64,000 nt of DNA, taken from Bacillus kexueae (GTDB lineage: Bacteria; Bacillota; Bacilli; Bacillales; Aeribacillaceae). The position numbers were made by a program, and so were the translations under genes. The notes beneath the pieces are model-generated. The model had not been told where the DNA came from, searched no databases, and was given only the letters and a program-made list of their open reading frames with translations. The stretch spans positions 310,001 to 374,000 of the forward strand of contig NZ_JALAZE010000001.1 in the NCBI RefSeq assembly GCF_022809095.1. Direction: 5' to 3'. Shown piece by piece: positions 34,980 through 44,191 of this stretch (the stretch's first letter is position 1; each line of letters begins with the position of its first letter).

Positions 34980-36137
34980 TTGAGTCAACAGACGAATTCG
35001 AATACAACATTTGATGATTTATTACAAAATCCGTTCGGACAAGAACTTGCACCAAAAGAAGCAGTGATGGAAGTCTCACAAACAGATAAGCGATTAATTG
35101 ATGTATTACCGAGTGAACATCGAGAAAAAGCAGAAGCACTTGCTAAACAAATTGATCATACGAGTCGTCATTCCATCGTTCAATACGGAGCGAATGCACA
35201 AGCAAAGCTCTCTACTTTTTCCAATTCGATGCTCGAGCATGTTCAAAAGAAGGACATTGGACCAATTGGGGATATTTTAAAGGAGCTCATGACCAAACTC
35301 GAACAAGTGAACCCTGAAGAATTATCCGTTGAAAAGCGCAACATTTTCTCACGGATGTTTAAACGAATTTCCTCCTCTATTCAAGAGGTGCTGTCAAAAT
35401 ATCAAAAACTTGGTGCGCAAGTTGAACGCATTACCGTCAAGCTTGAACAGTCGAAAATGGTCTTATTAAAAGATATTAAAATGCTTGATGAATTATACGA
35501 ACATAATAAAGAGTATTTCGATGCTTTAAACATTTACATCGCGGCGGGAGAATTAAAGTTAGAAGAACTCCAAACAGAGATCATCCCAGAGATGAGGAAA
35601 AAAGCGGAGCAATCTGGCGATCAAATGGCGATTCAAGAAGTGAATGACTTAATGCAATTTGCTGATCGCTTAGAGAAGCGTTTGCACGATTTAAAACTTA
35701 GTCGACAAATTACCATTCAAAGTGCACCGCAAATCCGCATGATTCAAAATATGAACCAAACGCTTGCGGAAAAGATTCAGTCGTCCATTCTCACATCCAT
35801 TCCGCTTTGGAAGAACCAAATCGCGATTGCCTTAACACTCTATCGACAAAAAGGGGCATTAGAAGCGCAAAAACAAGTAACGAAGACAACGAATGAACTT
35901 CTCCTTCGCAACGCTGAAATGTTAAAATCGAATACGATCGAAACAGCGAAAGAAAACGAGCGAGGCATCGTTGATATCGAAACATTAAAGAAAACGCAAG
36001 AACAACTTATTTCAACCATACAAGAAACCCTTCAAATTCAACACGAAGGCCGAATCAAGCGCCGTCAAGCTGAACAAGAACTCATCTCGATGGAAAATGA
36101 CTTAAAACAACGATTACTTGAAATGAAGGGTGAATAA
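34980..36137 (+). CDS. TelA/YaaN-family toxic anion resistance protein
   Basis: 385 residues, TTG start after GAGGTGATG. Almost wholly helical and coiled-coil; [35 protein letters not shown] and the C-terminal [35 protein letters not shown] are TelA hallmarks. Linked by homology to tellurite and cell-envelope stress tolerance; mechanism unknown. Forms an operon with xpaC; its terminator is followed by repeat copy 7. Confidence 0.92.
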   Translation: MSQQTNSNTTFDDLLQNPFGQELAPKEAVMEVSQTDKRLIDVLPSEHREKAEALAKQIDHTSRHSIVQYGANAQAKLSTFSNSMLEHVQKKDIGPIGDILKELMTKLEQVNPEELSVEKRNIFSRMFKRISSSIQEVLSKYQKLGAQVERITVKLEQSKMVLLKDIKMLDELYEHNKEYFDALNIYIAAGELKLEELQTEIIPEMRKKAEQSGDQMAIQEVNDLMQFADRLEKRLHDLKLSRQITIQSAPQIRMIQNMNQTLAEKIQSSILTSIPLWKNQIAIALTLYRQKGALEAQKQVTKTTNELLLRNAEMLKSNTIETAKENERGIVDIETLKKTQEQLISTIQETLQIQHEGRIKRRQAEQELISMENDLKQRLLEMKGE

Positions 36138-36138
36138 A

Positions 36139-36170
36139 AAACGGGTGCTCAAGAGCGCCCGTTTCTTTTA
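36139..36170 (+). terminator. Terminator of xpaC-telA
   Basis: ACGGGTGCTC-AA-GAGCGCCCGT with one mismatch-tolerant pair, then TTTCTTTTA. Repeat copy 7 begins at the next bases. Confidence 0.85.
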
Positions 36171-36171
36171 T

Positions 36172-36336
36172 TGTTACAGAAAGTTTAAGTTCAAAAAAGT
36201 GTTATCTTTTCAGTTTTTTTGGTGTCTAGCTCCAAGCGCCATCAGCTCGGGTCGCTTCGGCCCTGCTGTGGCGACGGAAGCCTCCGCAGGTCCTCCAGCG
36301 CCCTTCGCCTAAGGACTTGCGCTTTGCGTTTTTCTT
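36172..36336 (-). repeat. Terminator-associated repeat, copy 7 (inverted)
   Basis: Opposite orientation to copies 1-6. Because the adjacent gene (telA) is on the plus strand, the same TGTTACAG end still faces the U-tract of the terminator. Confidence 0.9.
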
Positions 36337-36370
36337 ATTTATTGACTTGAATCAGTTCACATCTCCCTAA

Positions 36371-37894
36371 TTAAAAAGGATACGTAAGCAAGTCAATTCC
36401 CCAAAGGATTGGTAACAAAAAGTATGTCGTCACAACGATGACAAGAACGCCTATGAGGTTTAATGCGAATCCCGCTCTTGCCATATCCCCTATTTTCAAA
36501 TAATTAGAGCTAAATACGACGGCATTTGGGGGCGTAGCAACTGGTAGCATAAACGCACACGAGGCGCTAATGCATGCCACGACCATTAAGCTGTACGGAT
36601 GGATGTGCATTGACATCGCCAATGAAGCCATAATAGGTAAAAACATTGAAGCTGTTGCCGTATTCGATGTTACTTCCGTTAAAAAGATTACAATTAAGGC
36701 GATTATCGTTAAAAGCAACCATGTAGGAATCGCTTGAATAGAAGAGAGTTGTTCACCAATCCAAGTTGTTAATCCGGTTTCTTTAAACCCTGTGGCAATC
36801 GCTAACCCGCCACCGAATAGTAATAGAATTCCCCATGGAACTGATTTTGCAATGTCCCAATTTAAAATGGCTTGTCCCGGTTGACTTTTCGACGGAATGA
36901 TGAATAAAATTATCGCTCCTATCATAGCAATAATCGTGTCATTAATAGTAGGGATCCATTGTGATAAAAGAAAAGATCGGCTTATCCAAGCGATAGAAGT
37001 AAGCGCAAAAACGAGTAATACGACTTTTTCTTCATACTTCATCGAACCTAAATGTTTTCGTTCCTCTAAAATGACTTCTTTACCACTGATCAATGATTTA
37101 TTTTGAATCGGAAATGCTATTTTTGTTAAGTATAGCATCGTAAGAATCAAGAGTATGGCCGAGATTGGCACTCCAAATAGCATCCACGTCGCAAAGGATA
37201 TGGTCACACCAAACATTTCTTCCACAATAGCAGCGAAAAACGCATTAGGTGGTGTACCGATAATAGTAGCTAGACCACCGATGGAAGCGCTATACGCAAT
37301 GGCAATCATTAACGCTTTCGATAATCGACTGACATCCTCTTTCGACATTTGCTGATTTGACTGATTTAGTTTGTAGATGATGGCGCTTCCAATCGGAACC
37401 ATCATCATTGCTGTTGCTGTATTAGAGATCCACATGGAAAGGAATGCAGTGGCGACCATGAATCCACCGACCATTCGGTTAACATTAGTGCCGACAATTT
37501 GAATGATGAATAAGGCAATTCGTCTATGTAGATTCCATTTCTCCATCGCTAGTGCAATTAAAAATCCACCTAAAAAGAGAAATATTGTGTCATCCCCATA
37601 AGATGCCGTAGTTTGATCTAAATCGAGTCCATCTGTTAGTGGAAATAAAATAATGGGCAATAACGATGTCACTGCTAGTGGAATCGCCTCTGTCATCCAC
37701 CAGCAAGCAATCCATATCGTACAGGCAAGGACTGCTTTCGCTTCTAGTGTCATTCCTTGAATGGGAACAAGAAAGTACATGATTGCAAATAGAGTAGGTC
37801 CTAATATCAAACCAATGAGCTGTGGGCGTGAATAATTTGTTTTTGCATCCTTTTGAAACGGAACAACGGATGATGTGTTTTTCGTAGATAACAT
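36371..37894 (-). CDS. DASS/SLC13-family sodium:dicarboxylate symporter
   Basis: 507 residues, about eleven spans. The two family signatures are visible: the first SNT motif in FLSMWISNTATAMMMVPIG and the second in LTEVTSNTATASMFLPI, which build the Na+ and carboxylate sites. A citrate/succinate/malate-type substrate is expected. Monocistronic; a 5' region of about 300 bp (37895-38199) lies upstream. Confidence 0.9.
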   Translation of the reverse strand: MLSTKNTSSVVPFQKDAKTNYSRPQLIGLILGPTLFAIMYFLVPIQGMTLEAKAVLACTIWIACWWMTEAIPLAVTSLLPIILFPLTDGLDLDQTTASYGDDTIFLFLGGFLIALAMEKWNLHRRIALFIIQIVGTNVNRMVGGFMVATAFLSMWISNTATAMMMVPIGSAIIYKLNQSNQQMSKEDVSRLSKALMIAIAYSASIGGLATIIGTPPNAFFAAIVEEMFGVTISFATWMLFGVPISAILLILTMLYLTKIAFPIQNKSLISGKEVILEERKHLGSMKYEEKVVLLVFALTSIAWISRSFLLSQWIPTINDTIIAMIGAIILFIIPSKSQPGQAILNWDIAKSVPWGILLLFGGGLAIATGFKETGLTTWIGEQLSSIQAIPTWLLLTIIALIVIFLTEVTSNTATASMFLPIMASLAMSMHIHPYSLMVVACISASCAFMLPVATPPNAVVFSSNYLKIGDMARAGFALNLIGVLVIVVTTYFLLPILWGIDLLTYPF

Positions 37895-38158
37895 TTAGCA
37901 ACTACTCTCCTTTCCTCATTTACTATTATTTTCTATATTTTTTAAATTTTTTCAATATTTATTTCTCAATCTATTTATATCTAATGCATATAAGCATTCC
38001 ATTCTTTTCAAAGGGTGCACTAGTAAAGAGGATTCTAGATCCATTAGGTCGCTTTCTGCTGGCAAGATCGGCCCTTTTCAAATCAGTAGCGTTTCGTTTT
38101 CTCTAGGTAAAGTCACCGTCTATTACTTCAATAATATAAATCGCTTTTGAAAACAAAA
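37895..38158. other. Intergenic region without a gene
   Basis: Between the symporter start and the mtnD terminator. AT-rich near 37915-38000. It should contain the symporter promoter, but I could not pick it with confidence. No repeat copy and no supported small gene were seen. Confidence 0.4.
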
Positions 38159-38195
38159 TAACCTCCCTATGCTTAAAAGTGACATAGAGAGGTTT
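38159..38195 (-). terminator. Terminator of the mtnWXBD operon
   Basis: AACCTCTCTATG pairs with CATAGGGAGGTT (one mismatch), followed by ATTTTGTTTTC on the minus strand, just past the mtnD stop. Confidence 0.8.
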
Positions 38196-38199
38196 TCGA

Positions 38200-38733
38200 T
38201 TACGCTTCTACTTCTGATTTTTCGTAGATTGGTACCCATCCTTCTGTTGTGACGAAGATGCGCACGGCTACGACACGGCGGTCTTCTTGCAGTGTGAAGT
38301 AATGTCTCGTCATTTCTGGAACGGAAATGAGGTCACCTGGTTCTAACCACACTTCAAAAAAGTTCCCATCTTTTCCTTCAATGACGAAAATGCCGTGGCC
38401 GCTGACGATAAAGCGAACTTCATCATCTGTGTGATGATGCTCTTGTTTAAAATTTGTCAATAATTGATCTAAATTCGGCGTGTTTTCGGATAAAGAAATC
38501 ACGTCTTGCGCCTTGTACCCACGGCGTTCGGAAATATCTTTAATTTCCTCATCAAATACAGTTAAGATTTCTTCTTTTTCCTCATCGGTTAAATCGTATT
38601 TTTCTTGTAATCTTTCTGGGAGCTTTGATAGATTCCACTGTTCGTAAATAACGCCTTGTTCATTTAAGAACGCAAATACCTCTTCTTGTTTAATAATTTC
38701 TTTTTGCTCCTGTTGAAATCGGATAATGGCCAT
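38200..38733 (-). CDS. mtnD: Acireductone dioxygenase
   Basis: Oxidises acireductone, with Fe(II) giving the 2-oxo acid of methionine plus formate. 177 residues of cupin fold. Metal ligands lie in HHHTDDEVRF (two His and Glu) and the downstream His in MTRHYF. Last of four genes in the mtnWXBD operon, 16 bases after mtnB with an AGGAGGAAACG site. Confidence 0.96.
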   Translation of the reverse strand: MAIIRFQQEQKEIIKQEEVFAFLNEQGVIYEQWNLSKLPERLQEKYDLTDEEKEEILTVFDEEIKDISERRGYKAQDVISLSENTPNLDQLLTNFKQEHHHTDDEVRFIVSGHGIFVIEGKDGNFFEVWLEPGDLISVPEMTRHYFTLQEDRRVVAVRIFVTTEGWVPIYEKSEVEA

Positions 38734-38749
38734 TATCGTTTCCTCCTTA

Positions 38750-39379
38750 TTAAATCGTTTGTTTCAATGATTGAAATTGTTTAAGTTTCAAATGATAAGA
38801 GAATAGAAATTCAAAAGCTTCCAAATATTTTTTCGTTTGTACAGGTGTTTCCCCCCAAACAGTAATACCGTGATTACGGATTAACACGGCTCCGAAGTCA
38901 CCGTGTACATGCTTTGAAAAATTCTCGGCTAACGTTGGAATATGAGCATCATTTCGAATGATTGGCACGGATATTTCCGCATTTTCCTCCCATAATCCGA
39001 ACGCTTTTATGATTTCTTGTCCACGAAACGTTACAACTCCATCGTCACCATATATCTCGGAAATAACATTGTTATCAACCGTATGGATATGTAGACTACA
39101 TTCTGCATTTGTACGGGTAAAAATTTCAACATGAAGCAACGTTTCAGCAGACGGTTTTTCACTTTCCCCTTCTACAGGTTTTCCGAACCGGTCGACGAGA
39201 ACGAAGTCTTCAAGAGTAGCCTTTCGTTTATCTTTTCCACTCGCTGTCACATAGAACTGGAGCGGATTGTCACTAATTTTTATCGCTAAATTGCCGCTCG
39301 TTGCTGGAAACCAGTCGCGCTCTGCAAGCTCCTTTTTAATTTCTGCTAATTCATTCCATCTCTTGATGTTGTGCTTCAT
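38750..39379 (-). CDS. mtnB: Methylthioribulose-1-phosphate dehydratase
   Basis: Dehydrates methylthioribulose 1-phosphate to the diketo intermediate. 209 residues, class II aldolase-like fold. Zinc ligands are HIHT in [11 protein letters not shown] and His in [11 protein letters not shown]. Its start overlaps the end of mtnX by four bases. Confidence 0.95.
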   Translation of the reverse strand: MKHNIKRWNELAEIKKELAERDWFPATSGNLAIKISDNPLQFYVTASGKDKRKATLEDFVLVDRFGKPVEGESEKPSAETLLHVEIFTRTNAECSLHIHTVDNNVISEIYGDDGVVTFRGQEIIKAFGLWEENAEISVPIIRNDAHIPTLAENFSKHVHGDFGAVLIRNHGITVWGETPVQTKKYLEAFEFLFSYHLKLKQFQSLKQTI

Positions 39380-40038
39380 ACGTTCACCACCTGTCGTTTC
39401 TTCAAAGATTTTACGATATCGAAAAAGGATTCAAATGGTTGAAAAGAAATCCCTTCTTCTGTACATTTTTCGATTAAGAAGTCGCGTGCAAAGACGACAT
39501 CAGCCATTGTTGCTACTTGAAAGTCGGTAATAGAATCACCGATGACTATTACTTCATGATCTTCTTCTTTCAATTTTCGTAAGATGGACGGCTTACAACA
39601 GCCGCATTCGTTTTGGCATGCATCATCACAAGCATGTGGCCAATGAACCGTCACGAAATCACCAGAAAAGTCTGCTTCATTACAGAAAATATGATCATCT
39701 GGAATAAGTGACTTTAAAATCGGCTTGACGAAAAAATCCATCCCACCACTAACGACGTAAAGTGGAATATCGACCTCCTTCGTATACGAAACGAATTCAT
39801 GAAATCCTTCTCGAAGTTCTGCATGTGATAACGCATACTCAATTAACTGATATTTTTCATACGAAGGAATCAGGCGGAACATATCCCCCACCCCTTTTTG
39901 GATTGAAATGTTGCTGGCTAAAATGTCATCTTTTAACCGTTCCCATTCAGGTGGCGCAAATTTTTTCATGATCGATAAAATATTGTCCCGTTTCGTAATG
40001 GTTCCATCAAAATCGCAAAGAATGATTGGTTTTTTCAT
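39376..40038 (-). CDS. mtnX: 2-hydroxy-3-keto-5-methylthiopentenyl-1-phosphate phosphatase
   Basis: HAD-type phosphatase that makes acireductone from the enol phosphate. Start set at ATG 40038, seven bases after GGAGG, giving 220 residues. Motif I is DFDGTIT; motif [15 protein letters not shown]; a Cys-rich [14 protein letters not shown] loop occurs in the middle, as in B. subtilis MtnX. It acts right after MtnW and overlaps mtnW by four bases. In many bacteria a fused MtnC replaces the MtnW/MtnX pair; here the pair is present. Confidence 0.95.
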   Translation of the reverse strand: MKKPIILCDFDGTITKRDNILSIMKKFAPPEWERLKDDILASNISIQKGVGDMFRLIPSYEKYQLIEYALSHAELREGFHEFVSYTKEVDIPLYVVSGGMDFFVKPILKSLIPDDHIFCNEADFSGDFVTVHWPHACDDACQNECGCCKPSILRKLKEEDHEVIVIGDSITDFQVATMADVVFARDFLIEKCTEEGISFQPFESFFDIVKSLKKRQVVNV

Positions 40039-41258
40039 CGGACAACCTCCTTCACACCCCATCTCTCAATTGCTTGACGTAAGGATGAATGCTCACGTGC
40101 TGCTTCGGTTAATGATTGTCCTTTTAAAGTGGCTTCCATTGCTTGGCGAAACGCTCTTCCTCCTCCAATAGCTCCTTCAGGATGTCCGTGAACTCCCCCG
40201 CCAGCGTTAATAATACTATCGATCCCGAAATCGTGAATGAGTTGCGGGACTAAGCCAGGATGAATTCCAGCCGACGGGACAGGAAACGTTCTTTTTAATA
40301 CGGACGTCTTTACGCACTCGGCTTGAATGGCGATTGCATCTTCTTTAGGAATGGCCACACTTCCGTATGGAGACGGAAATAAAGAAAAATCTGCCCCAGC
40401 TAGTCGAACGAGCTTTCCGAGTAAAAGAGCATAAGAAACACCGAAGTAAGGACTCGATGCGATTGCTCCGCTAAACGACGGATGAGCCATAATTGGAACA
40501 TTAATTTCCTCATCTTCCACAAGGCTTTGCAGTGTATCCAAACCGTATGTGAAGACATTGAATAAAAGGGCCGTTGCGCCTAATTCAACCGCTCTCTTCG
40601 CCTTGTCTTTTAACTCAAACGTTCTGCCAGTTAAATTGATCGCATATAACCCGTTGCGCCCCGTTTCTTCGAATAGCTCTTTTAACACTTCTTTTCCGAT
40701 TGCGACTCGCTTTTCGATTGGGGTCAATGGATTCTCAAATAAAATTTCGTCATCTTTCACAATATCGACCCCACCGAAAAATTGGCTTCGTAACTGGTCT
40801 TTTAAAAAGGCCTCATCTCGTCCGATGACCCCTTTAAAAATACTCATGAGAAGTGGTCGACCAAAGACATTTAGTTCTTTTCGAATGCCGTTTATTCCCC
40901 ATTTTGGACCCGAAAAATGGGACAGAAGGTCATCTGAGAATTGAAGGTCGATCAGCTTTATCGTTCCGTCAAGCGATAACTTTCCAAAGACGGTCGTTAA
41001 AATGGCCGGAATATCCGTTGAAAAGTTAATAGCAGGATATTGAATTTCAATCGTCGCCTTCCGTCCAAAGGCGGGGTGCTCTTCACCGTTATCAATGACG
41101 GACACCACTTCCCCTTTATGTTTTTCTAGCTGCTCTTTTTCAACATGAGCTAAGTCGGTCCAAGAACCGACTGTAAGGCCGACTGCAATGGATTCCGCTT
41201 TTTGTTCGAAGTTTCCCTTCTTGTCGTAAATGACGTATGTGGCTACTACACTGCTCAC
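40035..41258 (-). CDS. mtnW: 2,3-diketo-5-methylthiopentyl-1-phosphate enolase (RuBisCO-like protein)
   Basis: Type IV RuBisCO-like enolase of methionine salvage. Start set at GTG 41258 ([12 protein letters not shown]), after AGGTAGGTG, giving 407 residues; a GTG three codons upstream overlaps that site. The RuBisCO-type metal/Lys segment is [28 protein letters not shown] and the phosphate-binding [11 protein letters not shown] follow. It lacks the full carboxylase active site, as expected. First gene of the operon, behind an S-box leader. Confidence 0.96.
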   Translation of the reverse strand: MSSVVATYVIYDKKGNFEQKAESIAVGLTVGSWTDLAHVEKEQLEKHKGEVVSVIDNGEEHPAFGRKATIEIQYPAINFSTDIPAILTTVFGKLSLDGTIKLIDLQFSDDLLSHFSGPKWGINGIRKELNVFGRPLLMSIFKGVIGRDEAFLKDQLRSQFFGGVDIVKDDEILFENPLTPIEKRVAIGKEVLKELFEETGRNGLYAINLTGRTFELKDKAKRAVELGATALLFNVFTYGLDTLQSLVEDEEINVPIMAHPSFSGAIASSPYFGVSYALLLGKLVRLAGADFSLFPSPYGSVAIPKEDAIAIQAECVKTSVLKRTFPVPSAGIHPGLVPQLIHDFGIDSIINAGGGVHGHPEGAIGGGRAFRQAMEATLKGQSLTEAAREHSSLRQAIERWGVKEVVR

Positions 41259-41326
41259 TTTATACACCTACCTATTTTGCATTTATCTATCACTGTTTTC
41301 TTGTCTTCACTAACGCCCTTTTTGGT

Positions 41327-41471
41327 TGTTACAGAAAGTTTAAGTTCAATAAAGTGTTAGCTTCCAAGCGCCATCAGCTCGGGTCGCTTCGGTCCTGCTG
41401 TGGCGACGGAAGCCTTCTCGCAGGTCCTCCTGCGCCTTTCGCCTAAGGACTTGCGCTTTGCTCTTTTCTTA
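41327..41471 (-). repeat. Terminator-associated repeat, copy 8 (between S-box and mtnW)
   Basis: Inverted orientation; part of the AT-rich tail (the CTGTAAAGAGAATACTT region) is missing. It lies inside the transcribed mtnW leader, between the riboswitch terminator and mtnW. No terminator hairpin faces its tail, so it is the second exception to the family rule. Confidence 0.88.
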
Positions 41472-41520
41472 TATAGACAAAGGACCGTGCTGACAACTCC
41501 ACCCGATCAATATCATTGGA

Positions 41521-41686
41521 CAACAAAAAACCTCTTCTCGCTTTGGTGAGAAGAGGTTTGGATTGATCGCTCCATCCTTATCTCTCAGCCAAATGCTGCA
41601 AGATTTAGCACCGTGCTTATCTTGAATTGAATAAGTCGGTTGCCGGGCTTCATAGGGCTAGTCCCTCCACCTGCTCTTGATAAGGA
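41521..41686 (-). promoter_or_regulatory. S-box (SAM-I) riboswitch of the mtnWXBD operon
   Basis: Minus-strand read-out: CTTATCAAGAGCAGGTGGAGGGACTAGCCC is the SAM-I 5' region (start about 41685); it continues with GATGAAGCCCGGCAACC-type sequence, CACGGTGCTAAATCC-type sequence and a closing GAGAGATAAGG. The terminator AACCTCTTCTC / GAGAAGAGGTTTTTTG is at 41521-41559. SAM binding should terminate transcription ahead of mtnW. Confidence 0.93.
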
Positions 41687-41717
41687 AATATTTTCTTGTC
41701 GATTGAATTTATATTGG

Positions 41718-41746
41718 ATTATGACACGTTCTTTAATGAGTGTCAA
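41718..41746 (-). promoter_or_regulatory. Promoter of the mtnWXBD operon
   Basis: On the minus strand a perfect TTGACA (41746-41741) and CATAAT (41723-41718) are 17 bp apart, 32 bases before the S-box. Confidence 0.85.
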
Positions 41747-41753
41747 CAACTTT

Positions 41754-42923
41754 TTAAAAAAGATTTAAATTCTTAAGTCGGTTGACCGCCTCTTCAATCC
41801 GCTCTTCGTCTGTTAATAATCCGACTCGAACATACCCTTCTCCGTACTCTCCAAATCCGTTTCCAGGCGCAACCGCCACATGCGCTTTTTGCAGAATGGT
41901 TTCTGCAAACGTTTGGGATGTGAACCCATTTGGCACTTTGAGCCATGCGAAAAAAGATCCTTTCGGTGATTCGTTGTCCCAGCCGATGTTACGCACTGCT
42001 TCCATCAATGTATTTCGTCGCTTTTCATAAAGTTGAACAAGATCTGTGACGCATTGTTGCGAGCTCGTTAAGGCAGTCGCTGCTGCTTTTTGAATAGCGC
42101 TAAAAACACTCACATACAAGTGATCTTGCAATAAGTTAATCGCTTGGATGATTTCTTTATTCCCTACTGCAAAAGCGATTCGCCATCCTGCCATATTATA
42201 CGTTTTGGATAATGTGTAAATTTCAATCCCGACTTCTTTAGCGCCTTTTGTTTGTAGGAAGCTTATCGGTTTTTTCCCATCAAAGCCGATGGCACCATAG
42301 GCGAAATCATGCACGACTCCAATATTATGTCGTTCAGCAAATTGAACGGTTTCTTTGAAAAACGCTTCTGTGGCAACTGCTCCTGTCGGATTGTTTGGGT
42401 AGTTCAAAAACATTAACTTCGCCGCGTCTTTCACTCGCTCATCGATTTTACCGTAATCCGGTAAAAACTGATTTTCCGCTGTAAGCGGCATTGTCTCCAT
42501 CTTCGCGCGTGCAAGTGCGATGCCGGACCAATAATCTGGATAGCCTGGGTCTGGAACTAAAATCGTGTCCCCTGGATTCAATAAGCATTGCGGAATTTCA
42601 ACAAGCCCTGCTTTTCCACCAAATAAAACGGCAACTTCCTCTTCCGGATGTAACGTTACACAGTATTCCCGCTCGTAAAACGTACAAACGGCCTCTTTCA
42701 AAAACGATTGACCGCGAAACGGAGAATATTTATGATACGCTGGTTCTGTAACAGCATCTTTCATCGCTTCTACAATATGCGAAGGCGTCGGCTTGTCTGG
42801 GTTTCCTTGACCGAGATTGATTACATCATAGCCGTCCATTACGTACTGATGCACCGTTTTCGCAAGTCGAGCAAAAAATTGGTCGGGTAGTTGTTCTAAA
42901 AGTTGCGATTGTTCAAATTTCAT
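41754..42923 (-). CDS. mtnE: Methionine-salvage aminotransferase
   Basis: PLP-dependent class I aminotransferase that converts 4-methylthio-2-oxobutyrate to methionine. Start set at ATG 42923 after AAGGTG, giving 389 residues. The PLP lysine is in TLSKTYNMAGWR, with FLNYPNNPTGAV and a C-terminal YVRVGLL that holds the carboxylate-binding Arg. Diverges from mtnU; no S-box precedes it. The operon promoter of mtnW begins immediately past its end. Confidence 0.93.
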   Translation of the reverse strand: MKFEQSQLLEQLPDQFFARLAKTVHQYVMDGYDVINLGQGNPDKPTPSHIVEAMKDAVTEPAYHKYSPFRGQSFLKEAVCTFYEREYCVTLHPEEEVAVLFGGKAGLVEIPQCLLNPGDTILVPDPGYPDYWSGIALARAKMETMPLTAENQFLPDYGKIDERVKDAAKLMFLNYPNNPTGAVATEAFFKETVQFAERHNIGVVHDFAYGAIGFDGKKPISFLQTKGAKEVGIEIYTLSKTYNMAGWRIAFAVGNKEIIQAINLLQDHLYVSVFSAIQKAAATALTSSQQCVTDLVQLYEKRRNTLMEAVRNIGWDNESPKGSFFAWLKVPNGFTSQTFAETILQKAHVAVAPGNGFGEYGEGYVRVGLLTDEERIEEAVNRLKNLNLF

Positions 42924-42949
42924 GATTTTCACACCTTCTCAAAAAGTTC

Positions 42950-42977
42950 TTGAAATTCTAGTGAAAAATCATATAGT
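42950..42977 (+). promoter_or_regulatory. Promoter of mtnU, overlapping that of mtnE
   Basis: Plus strand: TTGAAA (42950-42955), 16 bp, TATAGT (42972-42977). RNA polymerase cannot occupy both divergent promoters at once. Confidence 0.6.
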
Positions 42978-42996
42978 GTATTTATCAACTTGTAAA
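42968..42996 (-). promoter_or_regulatory. Promoter of mtnE, overlapping that of mtnU
   Basis: Minus strand: TTTACA (42996-42991), 17 bp, TATGAT (42973-42968). Its -10 overlaps the -10 of the opposite mtnU promoter by two bases. Confidence 0.6.
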
Positions 42997-43025
42997 GAAA
43001 AATTTTTGAAATAGGAGTGACGAAA

Positions 43026-43811
43026 ATGAAATGGCGTGTGTCTTGCCTCCAATCCGATATAGCGTTTGGACATCCTGAGCAAAACTTCATCCATTTTGAA
43101 AAACAAATTGAAAAAGCGACGAAAGAGGAAAAGGCTTCCGTTGTCGTTCTCCCTGAATTGTGGACAACAGGTTATGATTTAACAAACCTTGATACGTTGG
43201 CCGATCATGACGGGCAATTAACGAAAAGCATTTTAATCAACTGGGCGAAAAAATATAACGTGCATCTCATCGGTGGATCGATTGCAAAAGCGAAGCAGTC
43301 CGGTGTTTATAACACTACGTACGTCGTTTCAAGCGAAGGAGCCATTATTCACGAATACAGTAAATTACATTTGTTTCGCCTAATGGATGAACACCTATAT
43401 TTGCAAGAAGGAAAAGACGAAGCATTATTTACACTCGATGCGGAGTTGTGCGCATCGTTTATTTGCTACGATCTACGCTTTCCAGAATGGATACGAAAGT
43501 CGACAACAAAGGGAGCGAAAGTATTGTTTTTTGTCGCGGAATGGCCAGCGCCTCGCCTTCACCATTGGCGCTCATTACTCATTGCCCGCGCGATTGAAAA
43601 TCAATGCTACGTCGTCGCCTGCAATCGAGTCGGACGCGATCCGAACAATGTATTTGCCGGTCACTCCATGATTGTAGACCCATGGGGCGAAGTAATCGCT
43701 GAAGGTGGGAATGAGGAGGAAATTGTTACAGCCGATATCAACTTTGATACCGTTAATTCAGTCCGAAAACAGATCCCAATTTTTGACGACCGTCGACCAT
43801 CAGTTTATTAA
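43026..43811 (+). CDS. mtnU: Omega-amidase-type hydrolase MtnU
   Basis: Nitrilase superfamily. Start set at ATG 43026, eight bases after AGGAG, giving 261 residues. The Glu-Lys-Cys triad is visible: Glu in VVLPELW, Lys in YSKLHLF and Cys in FICYDLRFPE. It likely hydrolyses the alpha-keto acid amide left when MtnE uses glutamine, pulling transamination forward. Monocistronic and lacking an S-box. Confidence 0.93.
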   Translation: MKWRVSCLQSDIAFGHPEQNFIHFEKQIEKATKEEKASVVVLPELWTTGYDLTNLDTLADHDGQLTKSILINWAKKYNVHLIGGSIAKAKQSGVYNTTYVVSSEGAIIHEYSKLHLFRLMDEHLYLQEGKDEALFTLDAELCASFICYDLRFPEWIRKSTTKGAKVLFFVAEWPAPRLHHWRSLLIARAIENQCYVVACNRVGRDPNNVFAGHSMIVDPWGEVIAEGGNEEEIVTADINFDTVNSVRKQIPIFDDRRPSVY

Positions 43812-43827
43812 TTTTTTCAAAAAATGG

Positions 43828-43857
43828 TTGACAAACGTTTTTCAACCTTGCTAATAT
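43828..43857 (+). promoter_or_regulatory. Promoter of the mtnKA-transporter operon
   Basis: TTGACA (43828-43833) and TAATAT (43852-43857) with an 18-bp spacer, about 60 bases before the S-box. Confidence 0.65.
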
Positions 43858-43914
43858 CGTCATCAAGTTAACTTTTCCAATTCAACTACAATTTTCAAAT
43901 TTCATAATTGACAA

Positions 43915-44122
43915 AACTCTTATCGAGAGTTGGCAGAGGGAATTGGCCCAATGATGCCGCAGCAACCGACCGTAATACCATTGCAAAATGGGGCGTGAAT
44001 GAATGGACGCCTTTAAGGCACGGTGCTAAATCCAACAGACGCGGGAAGCGTCTGAGAGATAAGAGGTGCGAAGGTAAAGTTCTTCAAGCCTCTTTTCTTT
44101 TGAAAAGGGGCTTTTCTTATTT
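43915..44122 (+). promoter_or_regulatory. S-box (SAM-I) riboswitch of the mtnKA operon
   Basis: CTCTTATCGAGAGTTGGCAGAGGGA opens the aptamer at 43917; conserved CAGCAACC, AAGGCACGGTGCTAAATCC and GAGAGATAAGAGG (44051-44066) follow. A terminator AAGCCTCTTTTC / GAAAAGGGGCTTTTC lies at 44086-44118. The P1 partner strand and terminator overlap in the usual way. SAM should switch off mtnK, mtnA and the ABC genes. Confidence 0.95.
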
Positions 44123-44191
44123 CGTTTTGAACGGGTCGCGAAAAAGAAAAGCCTCCACCAAATTTAAATGACATTGCTTGGAGGTATGAAA

